A model generated the notes under the pieces. That model ran no database searches. It was not told the origin of the DNA and worked only from the letters and a program-made list of their open reading frames with translations. Below, one piece after another: positions 11,907 to 25,189 of a stretch of DNA of 64,000 bases (position 1 is its first letter; each line of letters opens with the position of its first letter). Both the position numbers and the translations under genes were made by a program. The DNA comes from Lepisosteus oculatus (Eukaryota > Chordata > Actinopteri > Semionotiformes > Lepisosteidae), in the NCBI RefSeq assembly GCF_040954835.1, contig NC_090706.1, positions 32,311,148-32,375,147 on the forward strand. Reading direction: 5' to 3'.

Positions 11907-14900
11907 GTAATTTGATTATTTTTAAAAGCGCGTTACCAGTAAACCCAAAATAAATCTGCTGTGCTGATATTGTTTTATAGAGGCTGCAATATGCACCATA
12001 ATTTAGTAATTTATATTTGAGATAAAAATCCTTAAACTAAAATTGCTATGTTAAAAAGACTTGATGTACTGTGATCCATTATACAGGCAGTAAGGATGTT
12101 AGTTTGTAAACAGGCGTTTTTTTTACTTAAATTTTTAAGATAAATAAACTCATCACACAACATTCCCGTAGATGCAGAAAGAATCTGAAATATATTTGTA
12201 TTACGTGAAAAGCGTTGTGATTTAGGCCTATGTACAGCACACAGTTGTACTCAACAGCTTGACAGCTGTTACCCACTCACCTGCATCTCTGACTGTGAAG
12301 ATGTTTGGTACATCTGATTTGCTCCAACAGCACGTTTTAATCTGGTTTGTAAAATCGGGTGTCAGCAGTACGGCTGTTACGTTTTTTATGTTGCAGAAAT
12401 CAAATCGGTTTCCTAAGTAACTAAAAAATACCATCCTGCGCTCTAGTATTATCAGTTTAAATCTTGAGAAAAAATGTATTATCCTCTTATGTGTACTGAA
12501 ATCAGTTGATCAGAGAGGTAACTTTTGATTGAACTGCGGACCTTCTTTAAGATGCTGAATTATATATCTAGAATATCTAGATTAAGATTTAAGAACTCTT
12601 GTGTATTTCTTAAAGATTTACCAAATTTAATCTACACAAATCGGAACTACTCGTTTATTATAATCAGAAGCACAAGCCGAATAAGTAGTAAAAAGATGCA
12701 GTATTGAAGTTCGTGTTCTCACTTGTCACAGCAACGGAGTGGATGAGGAACAGCCAGTGAACTTGTAATAATAATTAGGAAATGTGCTATTTTTGCTGCA
12801 ATCATCCTAACTGTGTAGAGCTGCGAATCTCCACACCTCTTGTCTTAAACAAACCTTGAAATTAACGACCCCAGTTCGTACTTTTTCTGAGCACCATATA
12901 TAATGGATTTACAAGGTGGAAAGGTAACATTACAAGCTGGTAAACGTGTACCTTCATCAGAATATTATAATGAATAATAATGGAAGATAGTATGAAGACG
13001 TCATAGTGTTGCTTTAGTTAAAAAATAACTCCCACTTCAAAATAAGACATCGTCTTGTTCTGTAAACCTAGAAGAACATTATTTTATGGCGTTTCAAAGT
13101 TTGCATAAATGTGAAAGAAGTGTTCCTTTCAGGAAAAAAAAAAGTGGAAGTACCTTCCCAGGGGAAAATATACAAGTCTAAACAGTTGAAATGCAAATTC
13201 AGACCCCTTTATGTTGTCCACTGGGGACTCCGGGTGCTTGTAAGTGCAAGCGAGCAGGGGTAATTGTTTCCATTGTTGTAATCCTTTGTTCTTCCTATGT
13301 CACGAGGAGGAGAACACTATGAGATCGAAGACTTTGATGTCCGTTCCCTCACAGCACCGATAGACAAATCTCGAAAACTTTGCAAACATGAAGGATTCCC
13401 GATTCCTGCAGCAGCTTTTCTCTACGGTATCCTTCTCTTAACCTTCGGAATTTGTAGACTCTTAAGTTTATTATTATCACTATCATTATGGTGCTGTGTT
13501 TTTAGCAAGGGCCGAATATTACTAACACCAAGATGCTAAACACAACAAATAGTAACAACCTTCCAGTACTGAAAACCTGGCTTTCCTGAAATAACCTAAT
13601 GAAGATGAGAAAACTACTTTCTAGGAAGACAAGTGCCCAAACATACAGTAAAACATAAAGACAACATAGACAACATTAATTAATTTGTATTTCAAAGGCC
13701 TGTAACTCCATTATTACTCCATTATTTATATTTTCCCCAATATATAATAAAAATAAATCTATTTTGTGAAGAAGAATCTAGGTTGAATCCTATGAATTAG
13801 TTTGAAGATAAGATAAATAATAGTTGTTATACATTTATTGCAATTTAGGAATTAGTACATTTTAATTATGGTAGAATATGTATTATACAACAATATATTA
13901 AGAATGGTATTTGTGTTGTGTGTCTGTACAGCAAGCAATTCCACCATGACTAATTAAATTATGCTGGCCATAGCTAATCTAGAAGTCTTGATATACAGTA
14001 CAAAAATGTACAATATTATAGAGCTTATATTATAGGTTATGAGCAGCTATATAGGCTACAGATAGGGGTTTTGACTATTTGATGGTAAGAGTAAACATTA
14101 TTTATTTTCAAAGGATGCAAAATAGCTAATTTAATTGCTTTGTTTATGGACAGATTAATGACACTGAAGATAACTACACACTTGAGACCAAATTATACAA
14201 TAAAACCATGTAAATATTGCAAAATTGAAGCATCACAGAAATAATTGAGTTATCAGTTTTATGCTGCCATTAAATTGTTTAAGCTATTTAATATGTCCAT
14301 GGCATAGTATATAACACCCCTTTATGACCTTAAAATTATGCAAATAAACTTGGTGCAATAGCAATAGCTACTGTATTTGGGTGACAACAACAGCAAAGAA
14401 CCTCTGAGAATTAATTCTAAATAGATGCATGAAACACAAATATCTTCAGGGCAGTGGGGCACAAAACATACAAGCCAACACCTAATTTCATAATGTTTTG
14501 TGATGAACAACATTCTACTGTATTACATTTTTCAATACAAAGTGCCTACAGTACATTTTAAGATCTTCCGAAGACATTTATAGCAGTTAAAAAAAAACAA
14601 TAAAAACTGTCCATCTCAATCCTTTCCCCTGTGGGCCAATATATTTTACCTTTCTTCCATTGTCCAGATCCAGAAATCTACTATATTTTAAATTATATCT
14701 GAATTATATTTGAATTATAATACACTTTATTTTACAATAAATTTACAATTGTGTTATATACACATGTGTTGTTGGGAAGAATCTGTGGGCACTAGTAAAC
14801 CTTTGTTTTCATTCCCTAAAATGGAAAACAATGTTTGATAATAGTGCTATATTAATGCTGTGGGCTATAAATATATTTAGATATATCTATATCTTAACTG

Positions 14901-17900
14901 CCTTATGAACAGGTTGCTCAAAGTAGAGCTGGGGGTTTAACCCAAATTACCAGACCAAGTGTGAGCAGTTATCTTGTTGTCCAGACAGGAGATTTTACGG
15001 TCTGCGTTACAGATTAACTTCTATAAGAGAGACACCACTTTGTTCTGTTGACTTCAACCCATTCTTTCATATGAACTTCCCATTACCTGCAACCACAAAA
15101 TGGTCCGTCTGAGTTTGTGGTTATGCAACTATTGTATGACAATTAAAACTTTTCAATTTTAAAAGCATATTTGAATACATTAAGTTTATAGTAGTGTGGT
15201 ATTGCTTTAAAAATGGAACATATCCAGTTCCTTAGTTAAAATGATACTGAAGGTGTTCAAGGTATACATGTAATCATGTGTGCATTTCAAAACATAATAT
15301 TGTTATACCCACTAACGTACCCAAACATTTCTTTTCATAAAGGAGACTTTAAAGTAGGAAAAACTGATGGCATGATTGAATGACTATGTTTGAAAGCTTC
15401 CCTAATGCTTCCATAGAATCTATTTCTTTATCAAAGAATCATGTGATTGAAAATAAAAACAAACAAGGGTTATTTCTAAACTTCTTTAATAAATATAATT
15501 GCACATGCACTTATAGGGCTTATATTAAGTTTATAGAAGATAGGTTTACACAGAACCATTTTGTTTAGGAAAACCATATTTGATTTTTTAAAATTCAATT
15601 ATGAAATAAAGGCAATTTTCTAAAACTCAATTCTCCCTCCAAGCTGCCAACAAAAGCTGCTCAAAAGCTCAATCTTCCCACTTTCATTCTGATTGTATGG
15701 AAAGGTGGTATAGACATGACAGGAGTGCCCCTGTGTGTTTCTCACAGCACCTTCTTCAGGTGGCTGTTGCTCTTATCTCACTATACGCTGGATTTGCTTT
15801 AATCAATACAATATCTTAATGCTTCATCAAGAGCATGCTGGATCAATACCCCTCTGACTTAATTATCCTAGCCAGTAGATGTGTGAGCAATGTTTCTTGT
15901 ATAAACACCAAGTTTTGATAAGAACTACCATCAAAATAGCAATTTACCGCATTAATTATGAAACACATGATTAATAGAATTAATCACAGTTTAACTGGCG
16001 CCAGTAGTTGCATAAACCTAATGGCCTGGATATCCTCCTAAAACAATTTGCTCTGCTCACCTTTCAGAAATGTTTCTGGTTTTGGATATATTTTAATATT
16101 TAACTTGATAGCCAGTTTCTGTTTGGGCTACAGAAAAAGCTGACCTACAGTGAGTAGATGTAAGTTAAGCACAGGACTTCACACATAACATTGCATTATT
16201 ACATTAACAGTGTATTTAGTGACAATGTTTGATATGTCATTTTTATTTTAGACATTACTTGAAAATGTTTTTATTATACCAAATTATGCAGAATTTAAAA
16301 TAATTTTTTATACAAGTCATTGTTCAAGGTCATTTATCGCATGTCAATGAGCTCTTTAAAATGGCTAACCAAGACAGATTTTATTTCTCTTCTCAGACAA
16401 CGTTAGGCAAAATGTATTACCTATGTAACCATAAGAATAAAACTGATAACTTGTTTGACATGAAGTTACCAGTTTTATGAAAATATCCATTTTGCTTCCT
16501 ATTTAATTTGAAACATTAAACAATGTTATAACGTGAATGTCATAATGATTTCTCTGAAAACATCTAACAATAATATCTGTGTAAAATGGATATTCTTTTG
16601 CTTCAACATACTGTATGCTAAAGCATATTTATATTCGTGTCTGCGATGTATGTGATTCTTTTTTTATCATTCACATGTTATTTTTGATGTCTGTACATTC
16701 ATCAGGTGAGAGTCATGGACTCCCAGGAGGTCCACAGAACAAAAAGTCTGAAAGTTTACGAATGTGAGTTGTAACGCTCAGAAATTGTTCACAGGAGGAA
16801 AAACCAGAACAAAAGACAAATACCGGGTGGTGTACACAGATCACCAGAGACTGGAGCTGGAGAAAGAATTCCACTATAGCCGGTACATCACCATCAGACG
16901 CAAAGCAGAGCTTGCAGCAGCACTTGGTCTTTCAGAACGACAGGTTAGTCACAGCCTGCTTTTTAGAAAAAATATTATCCCAAATCTTCACTTTTGTTTT
17001 TTTCTATTTAAGGGTGTTGATATCAGACAGCCTTAGGTGTCTTAGAGGGGTAAAGGGGTGTATATATCCTATCTAAACTGTTAGTTAAATATTTTCATGA
17101 TTGTTTCCAAGTAAGCCTCTAATCTCAATAGTGTTCACAGTCTCCTACTGAGGTATATCATCATAATGAATGCTGAACTACAGATTAAGGTGTGGACAAC
17201 AAGATATAGGACAGAGGAAGCATTCTTGTCTGCATGCAATTCATTTTGACAAAGATGTTCTCAAACTTGTCCCATCTCCTCTTGTCAGAACGCAGACAGA
17301 ATAAAATGCAGAATATGTATCTTTCTTGCTTTGATATTATACAAAAATGCATATTCTCTTATTTAAAAGGATTATTTTTTCAATGCATGCAGCTTCTCAG
17401 TACAGCAGAGCTAAAAGCAATATGCATTGCTTACTTGGTATTAAGATAAATATGTATAATGTTGTATGCAAGAACCTGTTACTTCAACCCTTAACATAAT
17501 AGTTAGAAGTACAAGTTAAAAAGTGTAATGATCTTATACAGGTAGATAAGGTATGTTTTGTGAAAAAAATATATTTTTTACTTTATATATACATATGATC
17601 TCCATGCATCATTCCCTATGTGTTCATTCTAAAGATACAGATGCTGCGTACCTGGAGTTTGAAAGGATGACGATTAGATTAAACTAGTCTACCTACCATT
17701 GTAAGACAGTTCTTGATCTATGGTAGGCGGAAGGATGAGAGAAGAAACCAAAACATCTTAATACATCTTATACATCTTAATAAAGGATTTTGAATTAATA
17801 AGGAATAAGGATTTTGCAATGAACTGAGAGAAGAGGTTTATAGCGGACTAGTAGCTCAGTGTTACTGTGGAAACTGTTTTAATGGGTTTCAAGCAAAGAT

Positions 17901-18217
17901 AAATGAAACAATACAGCATAATGGTACCAGGGTACATATGATGGCCATGAAAAGCAGATGTGTTTTTTTTTTTGAGTTTCTGAAGCAGTGTTAACGTTTC
18001 TTTCATTTTTGTACAGGTAAAAATCTGGTTTCAAAACCGACGTGCCAAGGAGAGGAAGATGAATAAGAAGAAAATGCAACAATCTCAGCAGGCATCTACT
18101 ACCACCCCCACTCCTCCTGGCGTGGGGTCAACAGGCAATGTTGCCATGGTGAGCAGCAGCAGTGGCCTGGTCTCCCCATCCATACCAATGACTGTTAAAG
18201 AGGAATACCTGTCCTAA
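11480..18217 (+). CDS. cdx1: cdx1, caudal-type homeobox transcription factor (three coding exons)
   Basis: Joined exons 11480-11906, 16795-16943 and 18017-18217 give 258 aa; human CDX1 has 265. The caudal N-terminal activation domain starts [10 protein letters not shown], a PBX-type hexapeptide PYEWM lies at 129-133, the homeodomain spans about 149-208 with helix-3 [13 protein letters not shown], and the C-terminus ends in MTVKEEYLS, like CDX1 (VKEEFLP) and unlike CDX2 or CDX4. The next gene being slc6a7 also fits CDX1. CDX proteins are nuclear regulators of posterior Hox genes, axial patterning and intestinal identity, downstream of Wnt, FGF and retinoic acid. The ATG at 11480 is the first in this frame and begins the conserved N-terminus. 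No frameshift or missing homeodomain residue was seen. Confidence 0.97.
13263..13339 (+). promoter_or_regulatory. Candidate cdx1 intronic enhancer: three SOX-type cores and a TCF/LEF-like site
   Basis: ATTGTT (13263-13268), CATTGTT (13271-13277) and CTTTGTT (13284-13290) lie within 28 bp, followed by CTTTGATG (13332-13339). Motif grouping only; cross-species conservation is unknown. Confidence 0.3.
16324..16332 (+). promoter_or_regulatory. NR5A/ERR-type monomer site, TCAAGGTCA
   Basis: A perfect extended half-site about 460 bp before cdx1 exon 2. A single nine-base match may be chance. Confidence 0.25.
16795..16943 (+). CDS. cdx1: cdx1 coding exon 2
   Basis: The acceptor TTCACAG precedes it; two bases complete Gly143, then residues 144-192 run from [17 protein letters not shown] to LGLSERQ, covering homeodomain helices 1 and 2. 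The donor follows CAG in phase 0. The homeodomain is split before VKIWFQ, the usual position in CDX genes. Confidence 0.96.
17771..17880 (+). repeat. Interspersed repeat, copy 1
   Basis: In cdx1 intron 2. TACATCTTAATAAAGGATTT then TGAAT at 17771-17795, and TAGCGGACTAGTAGCTCAGT followed by GTTACTGTGGAAACTG to 17880, both recur in the same order at 19287-19360 at roughly 80% identity or better. This copy carries about 45 extra bases between the two blocks. Family unknown. Confidence 0.6.
18017..18217 (+). CDS. cdx1: cdx1 coding exon 3
   Basis: Acceptor TTTTGTACAG, then residues 193-258: homeodomain recognition helix, basic NKKK tail, a Thr/Pro/Ser-rich linker and the CDX1-type C-terminus. TAA at 18215-18217. 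Confidence 0.96.
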   Translation, partial: VKIWFQNRRAKERKMNKKKMQQSQQASTTTPTPPGVGSTGNVAMVSSSSGLVSPSIPMTVKEEYLS

Positions 18218-18636
18218 CGACTGCAAGAATGAGCGACACACAACCAACAAATGACCAACAACACAAATTCATGCCTGAAATCACACTGATCCCAGGATAC
18301 AACTTCAGCATGAAGAACTTTTTTTTAAAAGAATATTCTTCTATAGCTTGCTGTGCTTTTGTAAAAAAAATATATATAGAAAAAAGAAAAATATATATGA
18401 CTGTCTATATGACTGGTAAATGTGAGCCTCTTTGACCTGCTTTGCTTTCCAATGCCATACCTAAACAGCTTATAACCAAAGAGATATTATGTAAATGAAG
18501 ATGATTTGATATTCAATTTTGAGATGTGTATATGGTTTAAATAATTTGTATTAAAATCTTTATGTTATGCTGCTTAATAATGTTATTATTTGTGATAATG
18601 GGAAAGGGGGTCTATGGAGCTGAATATGTCACTGAA

Positions 18637-18642
18637 AATAAA
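18637..18642 (+). promoter_or_regulatory. cdx1: cdx1 polyadenylation signal, AATAAA
   Basis: The first canonical hexamer after the stop, 420 bases downstream, followed by a T/G-rich stretch. Predicts an mRNA end near 18660. Confidence 0.65.
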
Positions 18643-18660
18643 GCACAAAGACTTTGTCCT

Positions 18661-21600
18661 GAATATGATCTCACTGTTCACAATTTTTAAGAAGTTTATT
18701 GTTTCATTGTTCTTCTAGACTATCAAAGACAAAAGGTATTTCTTGATTTCTGATGCTTCAAATATACAGTTTATATCAGAATTCACAACTTAAATCAAGA
18801 GATGAGGTGAAACAAACTCAATGATCACTTAAAATTAATCACATAAATGAGATTAAACCGGGGACAAGAGGACATTGAGAACCTGCCAAGTAAAATGAAC
18901 AAGATCTATTTTGACAACTTGAACTGTGCATGCTCAGAACAAAGTACCATGATACAATATTATAGTGGATACTTAATGATACTTCAGAAACGGGTTTGAT
19001 GAGATTCTTGGGTCAATCAGTTACCAAGAGAAACTTATACAATCAATTCTAAATGGCATAAGATGCATTTTGTAAAAATGTGAATACGTGTGTTAGATGT
19101 GTTTATCCTGAATTATTTGATCATTACAACGTGATGCTTCAGTACTACATAAGTACAGTCTGAAGCTTGTATTTACATGGTTTAAAGTCAGTGCAACCAA
19201 AAATGTGCAATATTTTTTTTAAAGATTCATAGACAAGGTGTGATTGTCAGCTGAACTGACAGTTATTGAACATAGGCCCACGTGTATACATCTTAATAAA
19301 TGATTTTGAATGAATGCACTAGCAGTCTTGTAGTTCAGTGTTACTGTGCAAACTGCTTTATTGTTTTTTAAGAAAACAGTAATGAGGAAAGTCAATAATA
19401 TGCACAGAGTTCCAATAACTGATCTGCTTCAAAGATAATTAAGTGCAGAATAAATTGTCTTCAGTGCAATAGTAAGTGATTTATAGGGCATTCCTTTAAT
19501 GAGTTTATAGCCCTTTAGTTTCAGTATTAATGCCTTTTTTGCAGAAAGAGGAAGTCTGATATCATTTTGATATAACTGCTGAAATTCCTACATTCTGATT
19601 ATTCTCATCAGCATACAGCCAGAAACATCAGTGTTCAATGATGTGTTTTTCCCAGTTCCTAAATAATTTTTGAGATTGTAAAGGATTGTAACAATGAAAA
19701 CATGGGGGCTATTAAAACTATATATGCAATTAGGTATGACAAGAAGAACAGTTGTTTTAATATAGAAACAATTAATAAGGAAACTTCAATTCTAAGTCAA
19801 GCTTTTTCATTTCCTCTTATCAAGAGTGACCCCCAGACAAACTGAAGCTAAGCACAGAAGGCTTCTATTGCATACATAGATATACCTGTATTTGCTAATC
19901 TAGTTAACAAATTGAGGGAGTGGTGATCAAAGGGCAAGGTGAGAGCTTAGCAAACACAGTTCCTGATCCATAAGCTCCACACATAATACACCTCAGTTAT
20001 CACCTCTGTGGAAGTGAACCTGTCTTGGTTGGAAGCAATACATTCTGTTCTGTGTTGCTAAGTTTTCAGCAATAACTGAGATAACTGAGAAAAAAGAAAT
20101 TTACTGAGATCATTTCAAGCCAGGAACTACATTGTATAACCATGATATTCTGACTAGGTCCTAAAGGCAAGTGGTGGAAAGCCCTAATCTTAATAAAACA
20201 TTAATGAAGTTACATTTTGATACAGATACATACAAGGACTGATGATGGAAGTACAACTAGATAAATTAATAAAATTGCTAATTATTAATAATAAGGCTAG
20301 CACAAACAGGAAGTGCTGTGCTAGAAATGATAAGAGTTGGAAAAAAAACTGTTAGAAGAGGCTAATAGTGTGCATTCTATGTTTACAGTAAATAACTGCG
20401 ATAAGCACAGCAGATTGCCATCTTGAGAGCTGGAGAGTCTGAATTGAGAGACCTGGAATGGATGAATAGCTCCGGTAGGGAGGCTGATAGTTTAAGCCTG
20501 GGGCCTGGACAAGAGGCTGTGTAGAACAATAGATAAGAAGAGGCAGATTTTGTGAATGTTGCCTAAGAAGTGTGCCAAAGGAGAAAAGTGTTGGGAGTAG
20601 CAGAGGGAGGGGTCAAGAGTGACACAGAGCTTCTTGGCAGATGAGGAGGGGGAGATGGTAGCTAACTGAAGAGAAATACAGCCGTCATCCTGAAGAGAAA
20701 TACAGAGATAAAAAGGCTGTCAGAGGGGGGGAGAAAATGAGGTCAGATTCTGAAAGGTTAAGTTTAAAATGGAGTAAGTGAATTCTGGAGGATTTGGCTA
20801 TACTGCACTGCTTACTATTATATTATTAGATATTGTTATTTAATATTATTATATCACAATGTAAACTTACAGTTTTTAAAGACTCAGTTAAAATTGACCT
20901 CAAGGCCCTTTACAATAACAGGGACAATATGCTTTATAGTATTAAATTAAGTGAGCAATCGAGCAGAAAAATTCTGAACAAGTTGCAATTTTAGATTGAA
21001 TACCTCCAGGCAGAGAAAAAATAAAGGTTGAACTAAGGTTGCTGAGGAGTAATCCAAAATGGACCTTAATTTAGCAAAGGTGACAGTAACTAGCCAGCGG
21101 CTGTAAAAGGTGGATCATGATTTCAAATTATGATTTGATGGATCGATTTTAGTTTGGGATCCATAATAACACTAATCATTTTTTTTAAATCTTATGTTAC
21201 TGGAAAGTCTCTGATTGTGCAGTGTTGTTGAATGTTACTTTGTATTATGGAATGGTGCTGTAGATGTATTGTATTATTGTCACATATGTTATATGTTTTT
21301 AAGCTCTTGATGGGAAAGAAATTCCCTTAAGTGCAATAAAGGTTTATTCATTTCAATGGCTGACTAATGAATGATATGTACAAGTCTGTGTCCTTATATA
21401 AAAATGTATAATTTTTATAAAAGTATAAAAATGAAATTTAAGGTCACATGATGAATAAAGTTAACCCAGATGTAATATGTGCTAACTATGTAATAATGGG
21501 TGCAAAAGTGACGTTTTGGAATAGACTTACCACCATTTCTGGAAACTTGAAAGTTTCACTAGCAAGTAAGTTTAATACTGGTTAACCTCAAAAAGAAAAC

Positions 21601-24600
21601 GTCCGCGTCTGGTAAGGAAAGGACAGGGAATATGTCAGAATGAAGGAAATATCTTAGATAAAATATAGATTTGAGAAGGTATACATTATTTCTGTATACA
21701 TGAGTTGTAACAGATTCTGACAAAAACATGCCACTTGTACATATAACGACCTCTCCCAAAGTACTCTTCAAAAATGGTTCAAGCTATTCAGCTTACTGTG
21801 CAAGGTTGCAAGTTGTTAATTACCAATAGCAAATCAAGTAATCTTTAATCTTGAAGACGGAGTCACTAATGGCATTTATACTGTATGTTTAAATGAAGAT
21901 GCACAAAAAACATTTATTACACTAATAAGACGGGACATTTTTGGAATTGATTGTGAAGCCCCACGATAGTCCTTGAATAATACATTACATTACAATTTTC
22001 ATACTGTTTGAAAGGTGTTTTTGCAGTCATCGATTTTTTCTTTTACTGGAGTCGGGCTACTTTTCTGAGTTCTCTATGACTGGACGTGTCATCTCAATTG
22101 TGTTAAAGAAAACGCGTGGAAAGCTCACGTCGCACAAGCCTGTCAAGGACAAAACGACTTCCTTCTCTGAAAAACAGATGCAGCCTGTCGCCCACTGATA
22201 TTGCTCCCCAGCAACCAAGACCAAATAGATATCAGTCATCTGCTGGATAGAAACGGTTCCGTTGTAGGCGAAACTCTGTTGGTTTCAAAATATTATAAAC
22301 ATAATAACTAATAAAGGCTGGGCCACAGATAGAGTATATATTTTCATGCCCCTGCAACTTTGAGCTAGGTTTTGGAAGTCAGTGCTTTTGTGCCAGGACG
22401 TTGTAATTTCACTGCTGTCTTCACCTCACTGCAGTATTGTTTTCTGTTTATGGGCAAAACAGGCCTCCCCCCCCCAGCTTGTCTCATACTCCTATCTCAC
22501 CGAGAACTTGCACTTTGGTACAGAGTGTAATAAAGTGATCTTCCGGCAGTTTTCCCGATGCGTGCGGTTGCTATGTGGCAGGAATTGACAGATATGGTGG
22601 AGAAAAGAGACAAAAAAAATCCCCCCAGAAGTAATCCCAGCCTTCTCTGTTTACACAGAGAACACAGAAGTCACTAGCTGCAATGGGTGTGAGCGATGGG
22701 CAACAGGTGTAACTCAGAACTTCCCTTACCTTTGAGTCTGTTGGCTAGAATCTTATTAAAATATTCGAGACGTATCACAAACTAATTTAGAATGCTGAAA
22801 TCAGATGTTCTCTAAATAACTTTAAGAGTTGGTTCTATTCATGACATGTTCTGACCGGCAAGTGCAAACAAAATGCAGCCCATACAGGATTATTCCATAC
22901 TCATTGTTTTAAGATACAGAGATTCCCCTTTCGCTCTAAAATGGGCCCAGAAGACCATGGTCATGGTCATGATGCAGCTCTTGTGTGCCGTTAGATCCTT
23001 AGCTGAAAATGAAGCAAAACATGTAATATTATATACAGAACATTTCTCTTCAACTTCTGATTGATTCATCCATTCATTGCAAGTAAGTTGTTTTTTTCCC
23101 AAGTCATGGTCACAGCAAGGATGTCTCTGGGAGAAGAGAGGAAACCAGAGAACCATTTAAAAAAAAAATGTTCTGTATGTGCCCAGAGAGAAGGATCCTT
23201 TGGATAATTAGATCTATTTTACTCTTCTATAATTTAAACTTCTGTAACAAAACACCAGGAAAATTACCGTAATTTCAGTAGAAAGTGAAAATATAACAAG
23301 TCAGACTACTGAGAGACTAGTTAATTGTTAAATAGAAAGTACCCTGTTGACTTACTACTTTCATTAACCAAAACCCTGTAGGAGGCAGAAGGTTGTGCTG
23401 TATTTTAAATAAATATACATGTATGTTAATGTATATAGGTATATAGTAAATAAACAGACTTATGCCTTAAATACCAAGGAATCAATAATAGGGAATTATT
23501 TCAAATCTTCATCATAGTAACAGAAACATTTCATTGTTAATATCTAATGGGCCACCAGCAATTACACTGCCATACTTTGACTTTATTGCACTATGGTGTT
23601 TTCTGAAACAATTACATTTAAAAGCTCAAAAACGATTCATGCTTATCATTGGAGCCCATACTACAGATGAGATAGTTGTCTGTTTTCAAAGATATTTTTT
23701 TACTTAACAGTGACTTTTTAGTTCATATGAGAGGTAGTTGTTTGATGAATGAGTAGCTCAGAAGAAAAATGTTTTTTATGAATGTATTTTTTGTTACTAT
23801 TGTTATTAAATAGTATGTGTGTGTGTTTATATTGAAAGCTTTGGCAATATTTTCCATTTTAACATACTCCGATAAATTTATAACTTTAGCATAATGTCAT
23901 ATCTAGTTATAAAAAATGACATTTGGTTTTCTTGTTATGTAGAAAAGACTGGAACTAGCACACACACAGCGAATTTGCATAGTTTGTCATCAAGCCAAAT
24001 AAAAATAAAAAGTATTTAGCTTTACTGCCTCTTCAGGGAGAAGAAACAGTTCTCAAAGCAAATAGACAATTAATTGGAGCAAATAAAAGGAAAACATAAT
24101 AAACACACAACTTTTCCCAACTTCAATAAAACCAATTACCCACAGCTTTCATTATACTTTAAAGAGCCATGACTTTATGGGGCAGTTTTACCATAAACCT
24201 CCACAATTACAGTATACTTACTACTCACTAATAACCTCTATATTGGTGAGATTTATTCTAAAATAAACAGATAAGCTGTAAAGCAATACCAGTCTGAATG
24301 GTGTCAATGCTGTAATTGTCTATAAATGTCAGATATGCTTAAGTACCAATATACTGTAAATAGTTAATAGGGACTACTGGTATTCCCTCTGTTTGATAAA
24401 TTCAAAAAGCTGGAGAATTTGGCATATTTACATAATATACAACATAATAAATAAATATGCAACTTAATAAATTTATATTTAAGAATATTTTATTTGTATG
24501 CAAATTTGTTTTATTTTCTAAACCATTCATGATTTGAAAAACAATCAAATCATTATCAAAATGTGCTATCATTATGGTTTATATTGCCATACATTGGCAT

Positions 24601-24934
24601 GGCATGCATAAGTTAATAGACCTCATAACTTTGATGTTTAATATTTTTGGAAAATACACTGTTTGACCAAAGAGGGAGACATGTTTGCTTATGTGCACAA
24701 GCACAAAAAGTGCAAAGAGCTTTGAAAATAAAGTAATTAAATATAAAATAATACTATTGGAGATGTGTTGCACATATATACTGTATATATATGGCATATG
24801 CATGTACATATTATTAGGTTTTTTGTGACCCTATTTAAATCAGAAACGACCTTTTCTAACAGATTTTCAACAGTTTCCAGTCACACTTTCCTTGTTAGTG
24901 TGCCAAAGGAATTCTGTTATAAATATATAAAAAT
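18661..24934. other. Intergenic DNA, cdx1 to slc6a7 (first part)
   Basis: No exon recognised. It holds repeat copy 2 at 19287-19360. A purine-rich stretch at about 20430-20790 (GTGACACAGAGCTTCTTGGC and GAAGAGAAATACAG repeated twice near 20668 and 20692) looks like a repeat relic of unknown family. A short minus-strand frame at 22057-22239 lies in a slightly GC-richer patch but matches nothing I know. Confidence 0.5.
19287..19360 (+). repeat. Interspersed repeat, copy 2
   Basis: The partner of 17771-17880. TACATCTTAATAAATGATTT then TGAAT, followed by TTGTAGTTCAGTGTTACTGT and GCAAACTGCTTTA. The two copies flank cdx1 exon 3 and its 3' UTR in direct orientation. Confidence 0.6.
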
Positions 24935-25145
24935 AAACATAAAATTAAGTTTTAATGTAGACAAGTGCAAGATGTTACACAAAACAAAGTAAAAGTAAAA
25001 TAAAAATCTAAGAAGGGAAAAACTGGGCACATAGAGCTACATGTAAATGTGATGTTAGTGCTACTGTATGTTAACAGTTCTTTTACCTCCACCAGGCAAT
25101 GTGGAAAGCAATAAAAAAAGGCAAACAGAACTTCAGGATGTAAAG
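24935..25145 (+). mobile_element. LINE remnant (CR1/L2-like reverse transcriptase fragment)
   Basis: The frame at about 24945-24990 reads SFNVDKCKMLHKTK, matching the reverse-transcriptase motif FNVDKCKVMHIG of CR1/L2-type LINEs. About 140 bases later MWKAIKKGKQNF (25100-25135) resembles the following GKAVKKANQ block. Stops and shifts separate the two, so it is dead. Confidence 0.65.
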
Positions 25146-25189
25146 GTAAAAGTTCAGACATTAAACGAAAGGGTGTTATGTTAAAATTG

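Larger units (their letters stand above)
11907..16794 (+). other. cdx1: cdx1 intron 1
   Basis: A 4.9-kb intron with no convincing coding sequence or well-preserved transposon. It contains a motif cluster at 13263-13339 and a nuclear-receptor-type site at 16324-16332, listed separately. The rest is unremarkable AT-rich sequence. Confidence 0.8.

Noticed and set aside
13297-13539. 80-codon frame in cdx1 intron 1
   Set aside because: No homology and no phase-compatible splice sites; the tail is low-complexity Leu/Ser.
22057-22239. 60-codon minus-strand frame in a GC-richer patch
   Set aside because: Protein-like composition but no family recognised, no splice context and short. Could be conserved non-coding DNA.
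24765-24992. 75-codon frame ending FNVDKCKMLH
   Set aside because: Only its end is meaningful and that is reverse transcriptase from a dead LINE.
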